Part shown: positions 12,603 to 25,938 of the stretch, one piece after another
How positions within the stretch are numbered: the stretch's first letter is position 1
Layout: each line of letters begins with the position of its first letter
NCBI GenBank assembly: GCA_026545225.1
Contig: CM048854.1
Span: 27,138,730-27,202,729 of the forward strand
DNA length: 64,000 bases
Source: Cornus controversa
Taxonomy: Eukaryota > Streptophyta > Magnoliopsida > Cornales > Cornaceae
Reading direction: 5' to 3'
Program-made: the position numbers and the translations under genes
Notes under the pieces: model-generated
The model's database searches: none
Seen by the model: the letters and a program-made list of their open reading frames with translations, nothing else
Told to the model about the DNA's origin: nothing

Positions 12603-14614
12603 TGTAAGTTGCGTGGTGCGAAAGCAGTTACGAAAGTTAGATTTAAAACTTAGAGGGGAGTGATTAAGCTTACCCGCTTTTTGCTTAATTGTTCAGATTA
12701 TTTAATTTTAAGCCCAATTAAAATTTGAGCAATCCCACAAAACAAGTAAATAAAATAAAGTGCACTAAAATAAAGAATGCACCAGATATACGTGAAAAAC
12801 TCAGATTAAAAAAAATCACAAGTGAGGCTCTGTAGCCCCGGAGAAGCAAATCCACTATTGTTGAAGCAAAGTACAACAGACTGTCCCAGACTCACACCCA
12901 CTCCAGTCTGACAAGAACTTGATGCGGAACATCTCAAGTTAACAATTGCGATTACCTCGTCCAACTGTTGTAGATTCCCGGCTAATGTCAATATCTTCTC
13001 AAAAGGGTAACTAGAAGAATACGAACACTTAGCAAGTATTCTATCCCCTTTATAGCACGATCTTCTTCTCCTTCCTCACCAACGAACAATTGTATAAAAA
13101 AACTAATCCAGTAACTTGATCATGAAGAAATCTTCAATGCAGTCTTTAAACAGTTGATCAAATAAATAGAGACACTGTAAATCACTTAGTGGATATATGT
13201 GTGCTCTTAAAAATATAAACATATAATTATAGGGAAAAATTATTTTCTAGAAAAATATTTCAATGCGTTCTCTCTTTAGAATATGAATTTATGTTCTGTT
13301 AAAAGTTCAATGAGAGATAAACCATATGAGGTTTTTATAGAGATCAAAAATCCTAATTTTCCTTGAAAAATAAGTTGAAAACCAATAGGAAACAAGTCTC
13401 GATGTTTTAGGAAAGTTCAGGTTAATTTTGGGTCAAAACAGGACTTTACAGGACAAATTTCGCCATAGCAGAAGCATGGACCTATCCAACCTATTCTTGA
13501 ACCGGTCCAGACTTTATTCTGTCTGAAATTAATATCCCAAGACCTTTTGGACCGGTCCAGGTTTGAGCTGGACTGGTCCAACCTTTAATGTTTAAATAAT
13601 TTGCTAAAAAGTAGGACTGCAACTCGAACAGGTTGGGCTGGTTAGAGGTACAACTCGGGCTCAACCCTACATATGAAATGTTCAACCCTAATCCTACTTC
13701 CAACTCTAACTACTCAACCCTAGCACAACCCATCTTTAAATTTGTAAACTTTGGTTTGTAGCTTGGGTTGAGATTTCGGGTTAAAAGGTTGGTTTAATTC
13801 GGGTTATCTATATCACCAATCTCAATGTTGAAAATTTAAAGTGATCTTTAATAAGTTTCACATTAGATTACTTCTAAACACACAAAAAATTAAAAACTTA
13901 ATGCAAATTTCTAAAAAATTACAAACAAATTTTTAAGAAATTAATTATCCAAAGTGTTAACATACAATAAATTAAGATTTAAATAAAGGAAGTTGAAAAG
14001 AAAAGGTTATCATAATTTGAATATTATATATAATATATTTAAAATAAAAAATATGCATAAAAATAATATTACAATTCAGGTTCGGGTTTGAGTTCGGGTT
14101 GGGCTTGGGTTGTTGTCAACTCAACCCAAGCCCAACTCTAATTAGGTTCGAGTTGAGGTTTTTCAACCCAAGCTCAACCCTAATTGTAAAAATAGTTGTC
14201 CAAACCTGTAAAAAATCGGGTTGGGCTTGGGTTGGATTCGGGTTTCCCAACCTAAGTTGCACCCTTACTAAAAAGTCCCTCTATTCAAGGTCAGAACCTC
14301 CCGATTTGAAATATATGTGTTCTCACCACTTTACCAAGACTACGTGACTCTTATATGTGATCAATGATATCCTCATGCACTCAAAATCATCTCAAAACTT
14401 CAATCAATCGAATCCTTATTCAGACCATTGATGACTTCTTCTGAAGATTCAAACTTTATCCTTTAAAGAACACTTACATGGTTGGTGTAGAACTTCATGC
14501 TCACTCTAAGACTTCAATTACATTATGAATGACAAATATATAAATCAAATATTACAACTCGGTCATGTTTAGTTTTGATACCAAAGATTGCCAATTATTA
14601 AAATATACATTACA
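12603..14614 (-). repeat. 3' LTR of element B (with MITE inside)
   Basis: 2.01 kb as it stands; about 1.35 kb once the MITE at 13613-14267 and its extra 9-bp duplication are subtracted, matching the other LTR at 19481-20830. The polypurine tract complement (CAATCTCC) lies directly to its right. GGACCGGTCC-type motifs are at 13500-13585. Confidence 0.8.
13613..14267. mobile_element. Mutator-like MITE (655 bp)
   Basis: Inserted in element B's left LTR. It is flanked by a perfect 9-bp duplication CTAAAAAGT (13604-13612 and 14268-14276), the size typical of Mutator-like elements. The ends are inverted: AGGACTGCAACTC on the left and AAGGGTGCAACTT on the right read in reverse. The subterminal parts are full of GGTTGGGCTTGGGTT-type words in both orientations. 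No coding capacity. Confidence 0.8.
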
Positions 14615-16330
14615 ATCTCCTCATTTGGCAATTTCGTGACAAAACCAACCTAGACACTTATAACCTAGCTACTGAAAATCAAATTATAATATATCTCAAA
14701 TATCCCAAAATACAAAGAAATATATCTTAAAGATCTTAGAGTATCATGAGCAAGCTTTCAAAATTCATATGTAATGTCTGCCAAAAACTTATAAAATAGG
14801 CATATCATACAAACAACACTACATGTGAAATCTTAATCAATAAAATATAATGATAACAAGTATCATAAAATCATTTCCAAAATCTCCCTTAATCATATAA
14901 CTAATGAAGTATACTATCTCTCCACATGTCTCAAAGAAAACATATATCTCCCATTTTGTTAAAGCACTTATATAAGAATCTCCCTTTTTGGAACAAATTG
15001 ATAAAGTAAAAATAATGAGAACAAGAGAGAACCAATCAACCATGATTAAGTGAGAAAAAAACAACTTTCAATCAAATATGTCACATATGTCCCAAAATGA
15101 TATAGTGTTACACATAAGCATAGCAAAAAAATATAGAAAACATAGATCATAACATGTCTAAGCTAATAAAAACATAGAACATAGCAAGTTCAACCATCAA
15201 AGAACTAGACAAAACATGTTTGAGCAATAAACATAACCAACTACTCAAAGTATAGCAAAACATAAACTGGGTCTAAACTACCAAGACCTAATCCTCATCC
15301 TCCTCATCATCACCATGAGCTCCAGAAACTAGATATCATCATCTAACAAAAATATGTCCTTGGACATGTAATTTCATGTATTAAAATTTGTATCAAAGTT
15401 CACAAAACTATGATCCAAGCACAAGTATGGTATTCATATAATAAACATGCAACCTAATCAAAGATACCATGTCTAACTAAAAATAAGCAAGTTTAAGTCA
15501 TAAACCTAGCAAATAGATGAACTAGTTCGAATCATTAAAGCATCAAAACCTAAAAACTAGTTGTCATCAGTGATATAGGAGAATGAATGATGTCCATTAG
15601 CAAAGATGCATTGGGTTCTCATAAGGCTCGAATCATTATCCTCTATAGGTGGTCTATCAAGATTTGTCCTCAAATATTACAAAATTATACTACATGTTCA
15701 GATCAAGAACATCAACTACTTGAGCTATAACAGTTGTATTCACCTTAATGATAATGTCAAATACTTTGGTTGTAAAAGATAAAATATTCAATAAAAATAT
15801 GTCATCCAAATCACATAAGGACTCCAAACCAAGGTCTTTCAAATCAACATTCATTTCACTTTCAAAAGCACTCCCCTAGCTCTTTTAGACCTAATCATGA
15901 AAGTTACAACGAATGGAATCATAAACAAGGTCACAAGCTCCATTAAAGAACTTTGTCAAATACTTGGAGAGAAAGATTTGAAAACACAAGCTTCAATGAA
16001 ACTTTGTTAGTTCGATCTCCCAAAATCAACCTAAATACTTCAAAGTTCAATCCATTCCACCAATTCAATTCAAAATGAACCTCAAATACAAATCAATTTG
16101 ATGAAGATTAAGTACCACAAGGTTTGTTTAGAGTTATGGCAAAGTAAGGGAAAAAGGAAGAAAAAGGCACACAATGAAGAGGGAAGCAAAAAATGAAAAC
16201 ATAATGTACACAAGCACAACTTAAAAGCTCTGGTTGAGCCTTGCTGGACCGGTCCAGCTTGTCCATTGGACCGGTTCAACTGGGGAAATTGGTCTGTTGA
16301 CCAACTTTGACTAGTTTTCAATTTTTTGAA
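14615..16330 (-). pseudogene. Degenerate ORF3-like and 3' region of element B
   Basis: Internal sequence of element B between its motif block and polypurine tract. The part near the polypurine tract (14630-15250) aligns with 60320-60890 of element D. A short acidic end (GAHGDDEEDED, stop) is readable on the minus strand near 15289-15322, comparable with the acidic end of element A's ORF3. No continuous frame remains. Function is unknown; the ORF3 label rests on position only. Confidence 0.4.
16233..16300 (-). promoter_or_regulatory. GGACCGGTCC motif block inside element B
   Basis: Two close copies of a palindromic GGACCGGTCC-type word (near 16248 and 16270), the same word as in this family's LTRs. 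It lies upstream, in the minus-strand sense, of a pyrimidine-rich leader. Its position matches the motif spacer of element A. Confidence 0.4.
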
Positions 16331-17297
16331 AAAAATGCCTAAAAATATGAAAAAATAGGAAATCTTTTTGGATTTTTATTTATGTGAAAAAAAATATAAC
16401 AATAAAATAATCATTAAAACCAATTTTTTACATAAAACAACAATGAGTTCTAAAATTTTCGAAAAAAATCAAGAAAATTCACAAATGTACAATTTTAAAA
16501 CCCATAAATTTGTTAACAAAATTCATACTTAATTTCATGATCATGGCACAATTTTTAATACACAAATATTTATAAAAATTTAGAAATTCATCTAATAAAT
16601 CCATGTGTGTGTGCAATCTAACATTATAAAAAATTAATCAAATTCCTTTGAATCATCTTCTAAAACACATTGGATAATAAGCAAAAAATCACACATGATC
16701 AAATATTTTTCATTGAATTTTATTTTTTATTATTATTTCTAAGACGGTGGCTTTCACGCTTGTCGGTAGTTAGCCATTTTCTCAAAACAACTTCTTTAAA
16801 GTATACCTCATTAGAAATTTATATTGTAGCGGTAGCTTCAAACACATCTCAAAGGTAGCATTTTCCTTTTGTCTTAAATTTTCAGCAATTCATTTTTTTT
16901 CTTCTTTTCTTTTCATGCTGAATAAAAATAGAATCTTTTTTTTTTCATTGATCATTTAAGCCTTCAATGCTACTCATATAATATACTTTAGTCAACTTCA
17001 CATTAGTTTTCAATCAATTCTCTTAGAGTTGGACAAATGCATAAATTGTATGGAATCAAAAGATTCACCTTTAAAATGAAATAAATACAGCACATTAGTT
17101 ATCAATGCTTAGATAATAAATTCAAGTACTTCTTCCATTCAGAAATCAAAGTGTCTCAATCATGCATTCACAAATTAAAGTGAACTTAAACAGAAATATA
17201 GAGAATTCACATTATTTCATAGAAAAATATGTTTCCACATTTAAATGATTATCATAAAAATAAACAAAACCTAACGTAATCTAAAAAATATGATCCA

Positions 17298-19392
17298 ATG
17301 GTAAAAAAAATAATGAACATAAGCTCAGTCTATGACCATAAAAGTCCTAATGACCTAGTTAGGGGTTTTGCACCCAAAGTCCTATTAAGAATAAATCCCA
17401 TAGTATCAACAGGCATAAACTTCTCCAAATCTACCTTTTTCATCCAAATTGTTTTGACACGCAACCTATCAGAAAAATAATGTGGAGAAACAAACATTCT
17501 TCTTTTTATTTGAATTCTTTTTAGCTTAAGAATTCTTGGGTTTGTTCCAGTAATATTGCTTTTTAGCATGACCCAATTTTTAGCAAAAGAATTATGCAAA
17601 TAAAAATCAGAATTAAAATGTTTACTCTTCTTATAGCAATAGTGTTGACTATGTACATTCTTACCACAAAAAGTACAATGAAGCACATTAGACACAATAT
17701 TAGCATGTAAAGACTCAATTTGAAGGTTAGGTTTGGGTGCAGACAAATTCAAATTCTTGGGTTTAACAAAAATAATTTTTTCCCTATATGATGACCCAAT
17801 GAAATCTAGTCTAGTCTTATCTCCTACAAGCTTACCAACACTAATCATGTTATCAAACTTAATCTGCCCAGATGTAATGCAATCAATTTCCCTTATGATT
17901 TTTTCAATTCAGGCTCAAGAAAATCAATTATAGTAACAAGAGTATCTCTAGCAAAAATAACTTGACTTACATCGCTTTCGAGAAACTTGACTTTGCTTTG
18001 AAGATTTTGAATATCAGCTATGTTTTCTTCAATCAACTTCAGTTGCTCTTCATTCTTTTTCTTTAAAGTTTCTTTTTCAAATTTCACCTGCTTTAGCTTC
18101 TCATATTTCTTATTATAAGCCTTTAGCAATTTTTTGAAATTTTTTGCAGCTTGCTCTCACATGGTTCTTCATCTGATTGCTCAACTTCTGAATCTTCAAA
18201 CCCAACTTGACTTAGAGTCGTATACATCTCTGTTTCACTTACATCAGAAGAAGACTCATTAGCAGTATCATCATCAATATGAGCAACAAAAGCAAAACAT
18301 CATTCTCAATAGAAGAATCACTATCAGAACTATAGAATCAGACTAAAAAATAATAGCTTTCATGACTTTCTTTTGATCTTTCAAAATTTTCTTTGCACTA
18401 AAGCTATTTTTCTTAGGACTTGAACACTGAGTAAATGTGTGACCTTTATCACCACATGTCCAACAAGTGATTTTAGACTCAGAGTCCTATCGTTACCTTT
18501 AGATAGCCTTGACTACGAAATTTAGAAGGATTTCATTTCCTAATATTTCTATCATTCTCATATTTAAGGATCTTTCTAAATTTCTTAACTAGGAGTGCAA
18601 CATCATTATCTGAATCATATTCAAAACTTTCAACCTTTTCAACTTTAGATTTTGAGGAATTTGAAATATTTGACAAACTTGAAGATTTGGAAGTTTTTGA
18701 GAATTTTAAAGCCAAATTTTTGTTTTCTGAAGTTTTGGATATTTCATCTCAAAAGTTTGAATTGATTTAACTAATTCTGCCACCTCTATTAAATCAACAT
18801 CTTTGTTCTCATCTAAGGTTTCCAACTTGGCTTGGAACCTATCAGGTATTGAGTGACCTCATGAATTTTTTAATAACTTGAAAAGATGGAATTTTCTCAC
18901 CAAGGTTAGCACTACTTTGAATAATATCATTAAGCTTAGAATAAAAATCAGAAAATATCTCATCTTCATCCATTATAATTGTTTCAAATTTAGTTGTTAG
19001 CATTTGTAATTTTGATTTCCTTACCTTGGTGGTACCCTCATAAGTTACCTGTAAAATATCCCATGCTTCTTTTGAAGTGAAATAAGCAGATATTCTAGCA
19101 AATTCAGAAGGAACAACATAATTAAATATAGCATATAAATTATTGTTGTTATAATTAGCATCTTCATGCTTAGTAATTGACTATGTTGCCTTATCATTCT
19201 CTATAGTTACAACGGCATCACCAGTACCATTAGTAGAGGTAAAAATTTTATATCCATTCTCAACAGCCATCCAAACTCTCTCACCTTGAGATTTAAGAAA
19301 AGCTCTCATGCTAACCTTCCAAAAAGTATAATTTGAACCATTAAACAAATGAGTTTACTGAATCAATCCCCCTCTTTTATACTAGATTCTAT
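17298..19392 (-). pseudogene. Copia gag of element B (decayed)
   Basis: Minus-strand gag remnant colinear with 404-2507. The initiator is now ATA (complement of 19390-19392). The UBN2-type N-terminal domain lies at about 19300-18800 and a Lys/Glu-rich coiled coil at 18129-17893. There are two CCHC zinc knuckles, one near 18440-18475 and one near 17640-17680 (CTFCGKNVHSQHYC). The longest open stretch is 172 codons (17848-17330). A stop is followed by non-coding sequence shared with element C, so pol was probably lost before the two copies spread. Confidence 0.75.
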
Positions 19393-19480
19393 GATGATTT
19401 TTGAAAAAAAAAATTTAATTTTAAAAATACTTCGCAAGGAACTACTCACAAATTAGAGAACACTGCTTTGATACCAATTA

Positions 19481-20830
19481 TGAGTTGTGTAGTGCGCAAG
19501 CGGTTGGAAAAATTAGATTTAAAACCTAGAGGGGGGCTGATTAGGTCTACTCATTTTTTGCTTAATTGTTCAGATTATCCAATTTTAATCCTAATTAAGA
19601 TTTAAGTAATCCCACAAAATAAGTAAATAAAATAAAGTGTAGTAAAGTAAAGAATGCAATAGACATACATGGAAAACCCAGATCGGGAAAAAACCACATG
19701 TGAGACTTTGTAGCCCCGGAGAAGCAAATTCACTATCATTGAAACAAAATACAACAAACTCTATCCCAAACTCACACCCACTCCATTCTGACAAGAACTT
19801 GATGCGGAACAACTCAGCCTTACAATTGCGACTACCTCGTCCAACTGCTGCAGATTCCTGGCTAACATCAATATCCTATCAGAAGGGTAACTGGTAGAAC
19901 ATGAATACTCAGCAAGTATTATGTTCCCTTCGTAGCACAATCTTCTTCTCCTTCCTCACCAATGAACAGTTGTAGAATAAACCAATCAGTAACTTGATCA
20001 CGAAGAACTCTTCAATACAGTCTTTGAGGAGTTGATCAAGCAAATAGAAACACCCTAAATCACTCAGTGAATATGTGTGTGCTCTCAAAAATATAAATTT
20101 AGAAATATAAGAAAAAATCATTTGCTAGAAAAATATCTCAATGCTTTCTCTTTCTAGAATATGAATTTCTGTTATGTTGAAAGATTAATGACAGATAAAC
20201 CATATGAGGTTTTTATAGATATCAAAAAACTTTAATTTTTCTTGAAAAATAAGTTGAAAACCAATAGGAAACAAGTCCCGGTGTTTTAGGAAAGTTTAGG
20301 GTCAATTTCGGGTCAAAACAGGACTCTACACGACAAATTTCGCCAGAGTAGAAACATGGTTCGGTCCAGCCTATTCTTGGACCGGTCCAGAATTTAGTAT
20401 GTCCAAAATTAATATCCTGAGACCTCTTGGACTGGTACAGGTTTGAGCTGGACCGGTCCAATCTTGAATATTTGAACAATTTGCTAAAAAGTCCCTCTAT
20501 TCAAGGTCGGAACCTCCCGATTTGAAATATATGTGTTCTCACCATTTTACCTGGATTACGTGACTCTTATATGTGTTCAACGTTGTCATCATACACTCAG
20601 AACCATGTCGAAACTTCAATCGATCGAATCCTTATTCAGACCATTGATGGCTTCTTTAGAAGATTCAAGTTTCATCCTTGAAAGAACAATTGCATGGTTG
20701 GTGTAGAACTTTATGCTCATTCTGAGGCTTCAATTACATGATCAATGACAAGTATATAAATCAAAGGTTACAACTCAATCATGTTTAGTTTTAACACCAA
20801 AGATTGTCAATTACAAAAATATACGTCACA
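19481..20830 (-). repeat. 5' LTR of element B
   Basis: 1.35 kb, from TGAGTTGTGTAGTGC to ATACGTCACA, preceded on the + strand by the complement of the initiator-Met primer-binding site (GATACCAATTA). It contains GGACCGGTCCA-type motifs at 20360-20465. Confidence 0.82.
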
Positions 20831-20893
20831 TTTTTCACCTATTTTCAAAAACTTTCATTTCCTTTCTCCTTGAATTCCATCACTCACTCAACC

Positions 20894-21853
20894 ATGCCTC
20901 CTAGAAGAAATCCAAGGCATCTCACGATCATGAAGCCGGCTAATCAAACCCTCGACTATCACCCATTATTCATCCACCCATTCAACACATCCGATGATTC
21001 AAGTTCGAGAATTATTACCTAACATATGAGAAAAAATATCTCAATTGAACCATAACAAAGGGTAAGATTCTCACATGGTTCGAATGTGCATCTCTTTACG
21101 TAAATACATATGATTTATTTGATGCAATCGGGTTGGGGGAGTTTGTGTCCTTGAACATTCCATTTTACCCGAAACTAGTGAGGTTATTTTATGCTCACTT
21201 AATATCGGTTGAATATGCTCTTGTTTTAACTCTCTACTCATTTTTTGTCAAAACTGATATTCTACTCAATCAAGCAACCATCTGAAGGCTTCTCAACCTT
21301 CCCAAAGGAGGAATTAATACTACACCTCCCACATTTGGTACAAAGATAAAGTCCCTTGAATGTTATCCGTCAAATGAGTCATGACAAGACTATTACGAAT
21401 ATCATAAAAGTAAAATTAAACCAACAAATCGTGGAAGCAAGACTTGTATACAACATCATTATGTATACGATTTTTCCAAAATTCGGTGGTCTCTAGGACA
21501 TATCATTTATGGAAGCCTTTCTTGTGTGGTGTCTACTCAATGGCAAGAGATTTGATCTCTCATTTCTCATCTATTACCACATGCTTGATTGTAAGAAAAA
21601 TGGTGTCCACCTTTACTATGCTATGCGACTCACTCAAATCTTTACGGCTAAGGGCATTAATTTGAATGCTTGTAACTCGGTCACCCATGGACCAAGGGAC
21701 AAAATCAATTCCACTATGGTAAGGATCATGAAATTACAAGAGGATAGAGACCACAATTTGTATGATCTTAGGTTTGTAGAAGGGGCTGAAGTTGAAGAAG
21801 AAGAAAATGAAGAGGTAGGAAAAGAAAATGAAGAAGAAATGGATAGAGAATAG
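20894..21853 (+). pseudogene. ORF3 of element A, 'putative plant transposon protein' domain
   Basis: Third reading frame of element A, downstream of pol, as in SIRE-type elements. It starts MPPRRNPRHL at 20894 and is then broken by stops and frameshifts. The preserved segment at 21509-21853 reads FLVWCLLNGKRFDL and HMLDCKKNGVHLYY, which resembles the domain often labelled 'putative plant transposon protein' or Transposase_32. It ends in a strongly acidic Glu-rich tail (21780-21850). The molecular function of this family is not established. Element B sits between the ATG and its upstream spacer. Confidence 0.6.
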
Positions 21854-22482
21854 CCTATAGAGCTGAAGTTCCTCTTCCACCCCCTTGACTATCCCACCCC
21901 CTGGAGTTGGCTCATTCCCATTCCCACAAGACATTCGGGACATGCTAGCTGAAAACCTAGCCATCTCCAAGTGAAATGAAAAAAACTTGATCATTTGGCC
22001 AAACGGGTTGAATAGCTTACCACCTTGAAAGCTCAACAAAGTTAACTAAGTGAGCTTAGTGAGTGGTTAGAAGAGATAACTGGAGAGGTCGAAAAGAATT
22101 CAAAAAATCTTTCGGACATCTGCCTTGGCTTGGACCTCCTGCCTTTTTGATTTGTCAAAGGGGGAGAAAATTTGATGTTATGCTTTTATATGTTTTTATA
22201 TGTTTTGATTTTATGCTTTAAAGTGTTTAGTTCTATGTACTAGGATCCTGCTTATGTTTTGAATTTGATATGAAATGAAGAATTTTGACAATCTATGAAA
22301 TTTGATGTTTTATGCTAATATTGATCTTGTCAAAAATGTTACTTCCTTATCAAAGCATGCCTAGAATCAATATGCATAAATCCTATTTTACGCACTTTAT
22401 ATGAAATATATGTATATTGATAGAGGGAGCATTTTCAATGCTTTCTCCATATTATAGAACACATCAATGTTTTATCTTCATA

Positions 22483-22496
22483 AAAAAGGGGGAGAT
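22483..22496 (+). other. Polypurine tract of element A
   Basis: AAAAAAGGGGGAGA immediately 5' of the 3' LTR (TGTTGACCC). This is the plus-strand primer site used during reverse transcription. Confidence 0.8.
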
Positions 22497-23948
22497 TGTT
22501 GACCCAAAGGTGTTGAAAAAACAATCTAGTAATTTTGATGATTACAAACCATTAACGGTGTTTTAGATATAATGTCTACATTGAGTTATTGTGCTAGTTG
22601 ATCAAATTCAAAGACAAGACTCAAAGAAACAAATCCAATTCCAAACATTTCAAGCTCAATAGCATGTCATATACATATACATAATGTATTTAGATTGAGG
22701 AACATCAAAATGAAGGCTTTCAAGCAGACAAAAACTACCAAGCTCAAGAAAGCAATCCAAAGAAGCAAATCCTAACTTCAAAAAGCTCAACCAATCAAAC
22801 CATATTGAAGAAAGGGGTAGATAGGTTGGTGAGTACTTAGGAATTAATGTTAAAGTGTTTTTGAATTCCTTTGAAGCTCAAATCTTTCACAAATCATGCA
22901 TAAAAATATTTTTCAACTCATACTTGATCTTTTGTTAATCTAACGTTAGGTCTTGAACATCATTCAAATAACTTCATGGACCTATAAATGTGTTTGAACA
23001 TTCAAACCCCTCAAAGATGGCAAACTCACACACTTATAGAGTTTTGGTCGCCTGATGGGCTCCATCAGCCGGCTGACTGAACCTGGAATTCATTCCAGTG
23101 AGTTGTGCAAAATAGGAAAAGCTAGAACATTGTTTCACCCGAAACTTTAGCCGACCGAAACAGTGTTATCAGCCGATTGATGAGACCTATTAGACGGTTG
23201 GTAAAAATTGAAATTCATTCTAGTAGGTATATAGAACAGGAAAACTGAAACATTGTTTTAGCCGGCTACCATAACCACCTTGTTTCAGCTGGCTCTGCCT
23301 ATATAATACTTATACACATTAAAAAGACTTTAAGACACACAATTTGAGCATTCACTTGAGCATTTAATACATTCATATACTCTCTTGCAAAAATTATTCA
23401 ATAGACTTGAGCTTCAACTTATGAATTCATATATACTCTAGTTTTGTGAGCTTACACTTGTGTATTTATCTATATTGAGAGATATTCATTGAGAGCTTCA
23501 TGTTATAAATCTATCTTTGAGAAATACGTTTGTAAACACTTTTTTCATTCGAAAGGATTAGTTTGATCAAAGGAAGTCTAAAGGAGGTTGTTTCTTTGGC
23601 AAAGGTTGGTGTGACCCAATGAAGATTAAGAGGAGGAGTTTCTCTTAGCAAGAAGGTTTTGTTCTCCACCTATAAGGATGTGCCATATTGGATTCGAGAA
23701 GTCTCAAGAAGTGTCTTGAGCCTAAGAGTAGGAATTTCAAGCCTCACAAAAATCATCGTGTCATTGGCATTTGAATTATCTATCTCTATCTCTTTATATT
23801 GTGCTTAAATTATTTCAATTCCTTATTTTATTTATATTGCATAATAGGAGAATTTCAATTTGGTCATATATCCTTTTTAAATCCAAAAATTATATGTAGT
23901 TTGCCATAGACCCTATTCACCCTCTCCCCCTTCTAAGGTCAATACTTG
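22497..23948 (+). repeat. 3' LTR of element A (main part)
   Basis: It begins TGTTGACCC and runs to the ACTTG where the gypsy solo LTR inserted. The last seven bases (GATAATA) lie at 27818-27824, followed by GTAAC, the target-site duplication of element A. It aligns with 5796-7360, with a deletion of roughly 100 bases near 23270. Confidence 0.85.
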
Positions 23949-25907
23949 TGTCACGCCTCGGAACCTGGACCTTCGGGACTCCCCCGGACTGACCTGAATC
24001 CCAAGGTGTGACTCCGTGAGATCACCCTCACGACATAACCATCGCCTGATCATACAATCCCAATTTTTTATTATTTTCAAGAAAATTGGGCATAACCATT
24101 TCTGAATAAATCAGATCCTGTTATGTCATTCATACCTAAAATTCAAATTTGACACTTTTGGGCATGTGTCCCCCCATCATTCACATTTACAAGTTAAAAT
24201 GGATACTTTTGGGCACGTGTCCCCCCCAACATTTCTACAACATACATAATACAATCAAAAATATGTCTCACTCCTTAAATGTCCGTCTTATATACATACA
24301 TCAAATGAAATGTACAACTGGGATAAATTACCCAACATACAATGTCCAGTTACATTTAATCCAAATGTAAAGAAACTCTATCCAACATCATGGACATACA
24401 TTAAATTCTAAAGAGTCTAATCACTACCTCTGCCACTGGTACTATCAGTCCCCTAACTGACTCCACAATCAGCAATACCTGCAAAACCTGGGTGGGGGTG
24501 AGCTCAAAGGCCCAACAAGGTATGTAGAACCATACTATCACTGCTGCAGCAGGTCGATCCTCACATATTCTAAAAAACATACACATTTAAATATATCATA
24601 ATATTTAAATCATGCTCCACCTAGCATACATGAACCAACAATGCATATGACAATTCTAGCACATATGAACATATATAAGCCAACTACACATGATTTTTGA
24701 AATTATTTTCAACATGCTTGAGAGCAATAAACATCCAGCACCAATATGTATAAAGAACATATATGTCTAAACATTTACATAAATAATGTAAATTGATCAT
24801 CACACTCCCTACTCAACAAGTAGCAATCTCATACGCAATGAAGTGCATTTAACATGTAGAGAAATTATGCATACAACATTACCATATCATAAGCAAGGTA
24901 GAATGTAACATGATATGCACAACTCCCTCATCCTTCCCACATATTGGTCTCCAATTCCTGTGGATAACCAATCCCACCTATAGAGGGATACTTTTATTGG
25001 AATACCTTTTGAGGGTTACCTTTACCAGAATACATCACTACACATCAATCCATGAGGGTACCTTGACCGGAATACCTCACGAGGGTTACCTTTACCGGAA
25101 TACCTCACCGTTTTACCAAATGGATTCCACCGTTCACATTGCTTACCTCCCTCACCATACCTATGAATATGAACCCCACAACTTTATCAAATGTACATTC
25201 ATAATTTGCAACCTATGAGGTATTTAAGAAACACACTCATACAAATTCCCATTTAAGCATCATGTGCATTTACAATGAACATGCTTCACACCTCCACATT
25301 TCACATAACCACACATCCTTCACATTTCACCAACTTCACAATCAATTCCAACATGTTTATAAATTTCTCTAAGGCATTTATAAATATACAATCATATCAA
25401 CCAACATTAAGAGCACATATGTCCAATCCTACATATAAGTCTCATATGCACTTATACTAGCATAAATATAATCATGCTTCCATTCAAGGCATGCATTTAC
25501 TACAAGTAACTGGCATGCTTTTCATCCACAATATATAACCATGCATATATTCTGTCATCCATATATGTATTATGCACATATATAACACTTAGCACATCAT
25601 AATCATGTTTTTCAAATGCTTGCCAATACTATAATCATATTTAGCATATATTTTTACTACTACTCCAAATATATAATCACATATATATTTAACACCATAC
25701 ATAAAAGCCACATATGCATACAAGACAACACATAGCTAAACATGTATCATTTAGCATATTTTTTTATAGACTTTAATCTATACTATACATACATATCACA
25801 ATGCAAAGAAGCATCTCAATTTAATCATGATTTCACATCCCAAATATATATATACACACCTATATATATATATTTTCACTCACATCCCACGCATATACAA
25901 TATCCAC

Positions 25908-25938
<31 letters not shown>

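Larger units (their letters stand above)
12603..20830 (-). mobile_element. Copia element B, gag-only, nested in element A
   Basis: Complete two-LTR element on the minus strand, inserted in the leader of element A's ORF3. From its 5' side it has an LTR (19481-20830), a primer-binding site (complement of 19468-19479), gag (19392-17298), non-coding sequence, a GGACCGGTCC motif block (16233-16300), a pyrimidine-rich leader, a degenerate ORF3-like region, a polypurine tract (complement of about 14615-14625) and the 3' LTR (12603-14614). Protease, integrase and RT are absent. The flanking bases TTGTT and TTTTT match at four of five positions, consistent with an eroded target-site duplication. Confidence 0.8.

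Noticed and set aside
24910-25218. 102-codon frame with repeated EGYL/TRIH-type words
   Set aside because: Translation of the LTR minisatellite, not a protein.
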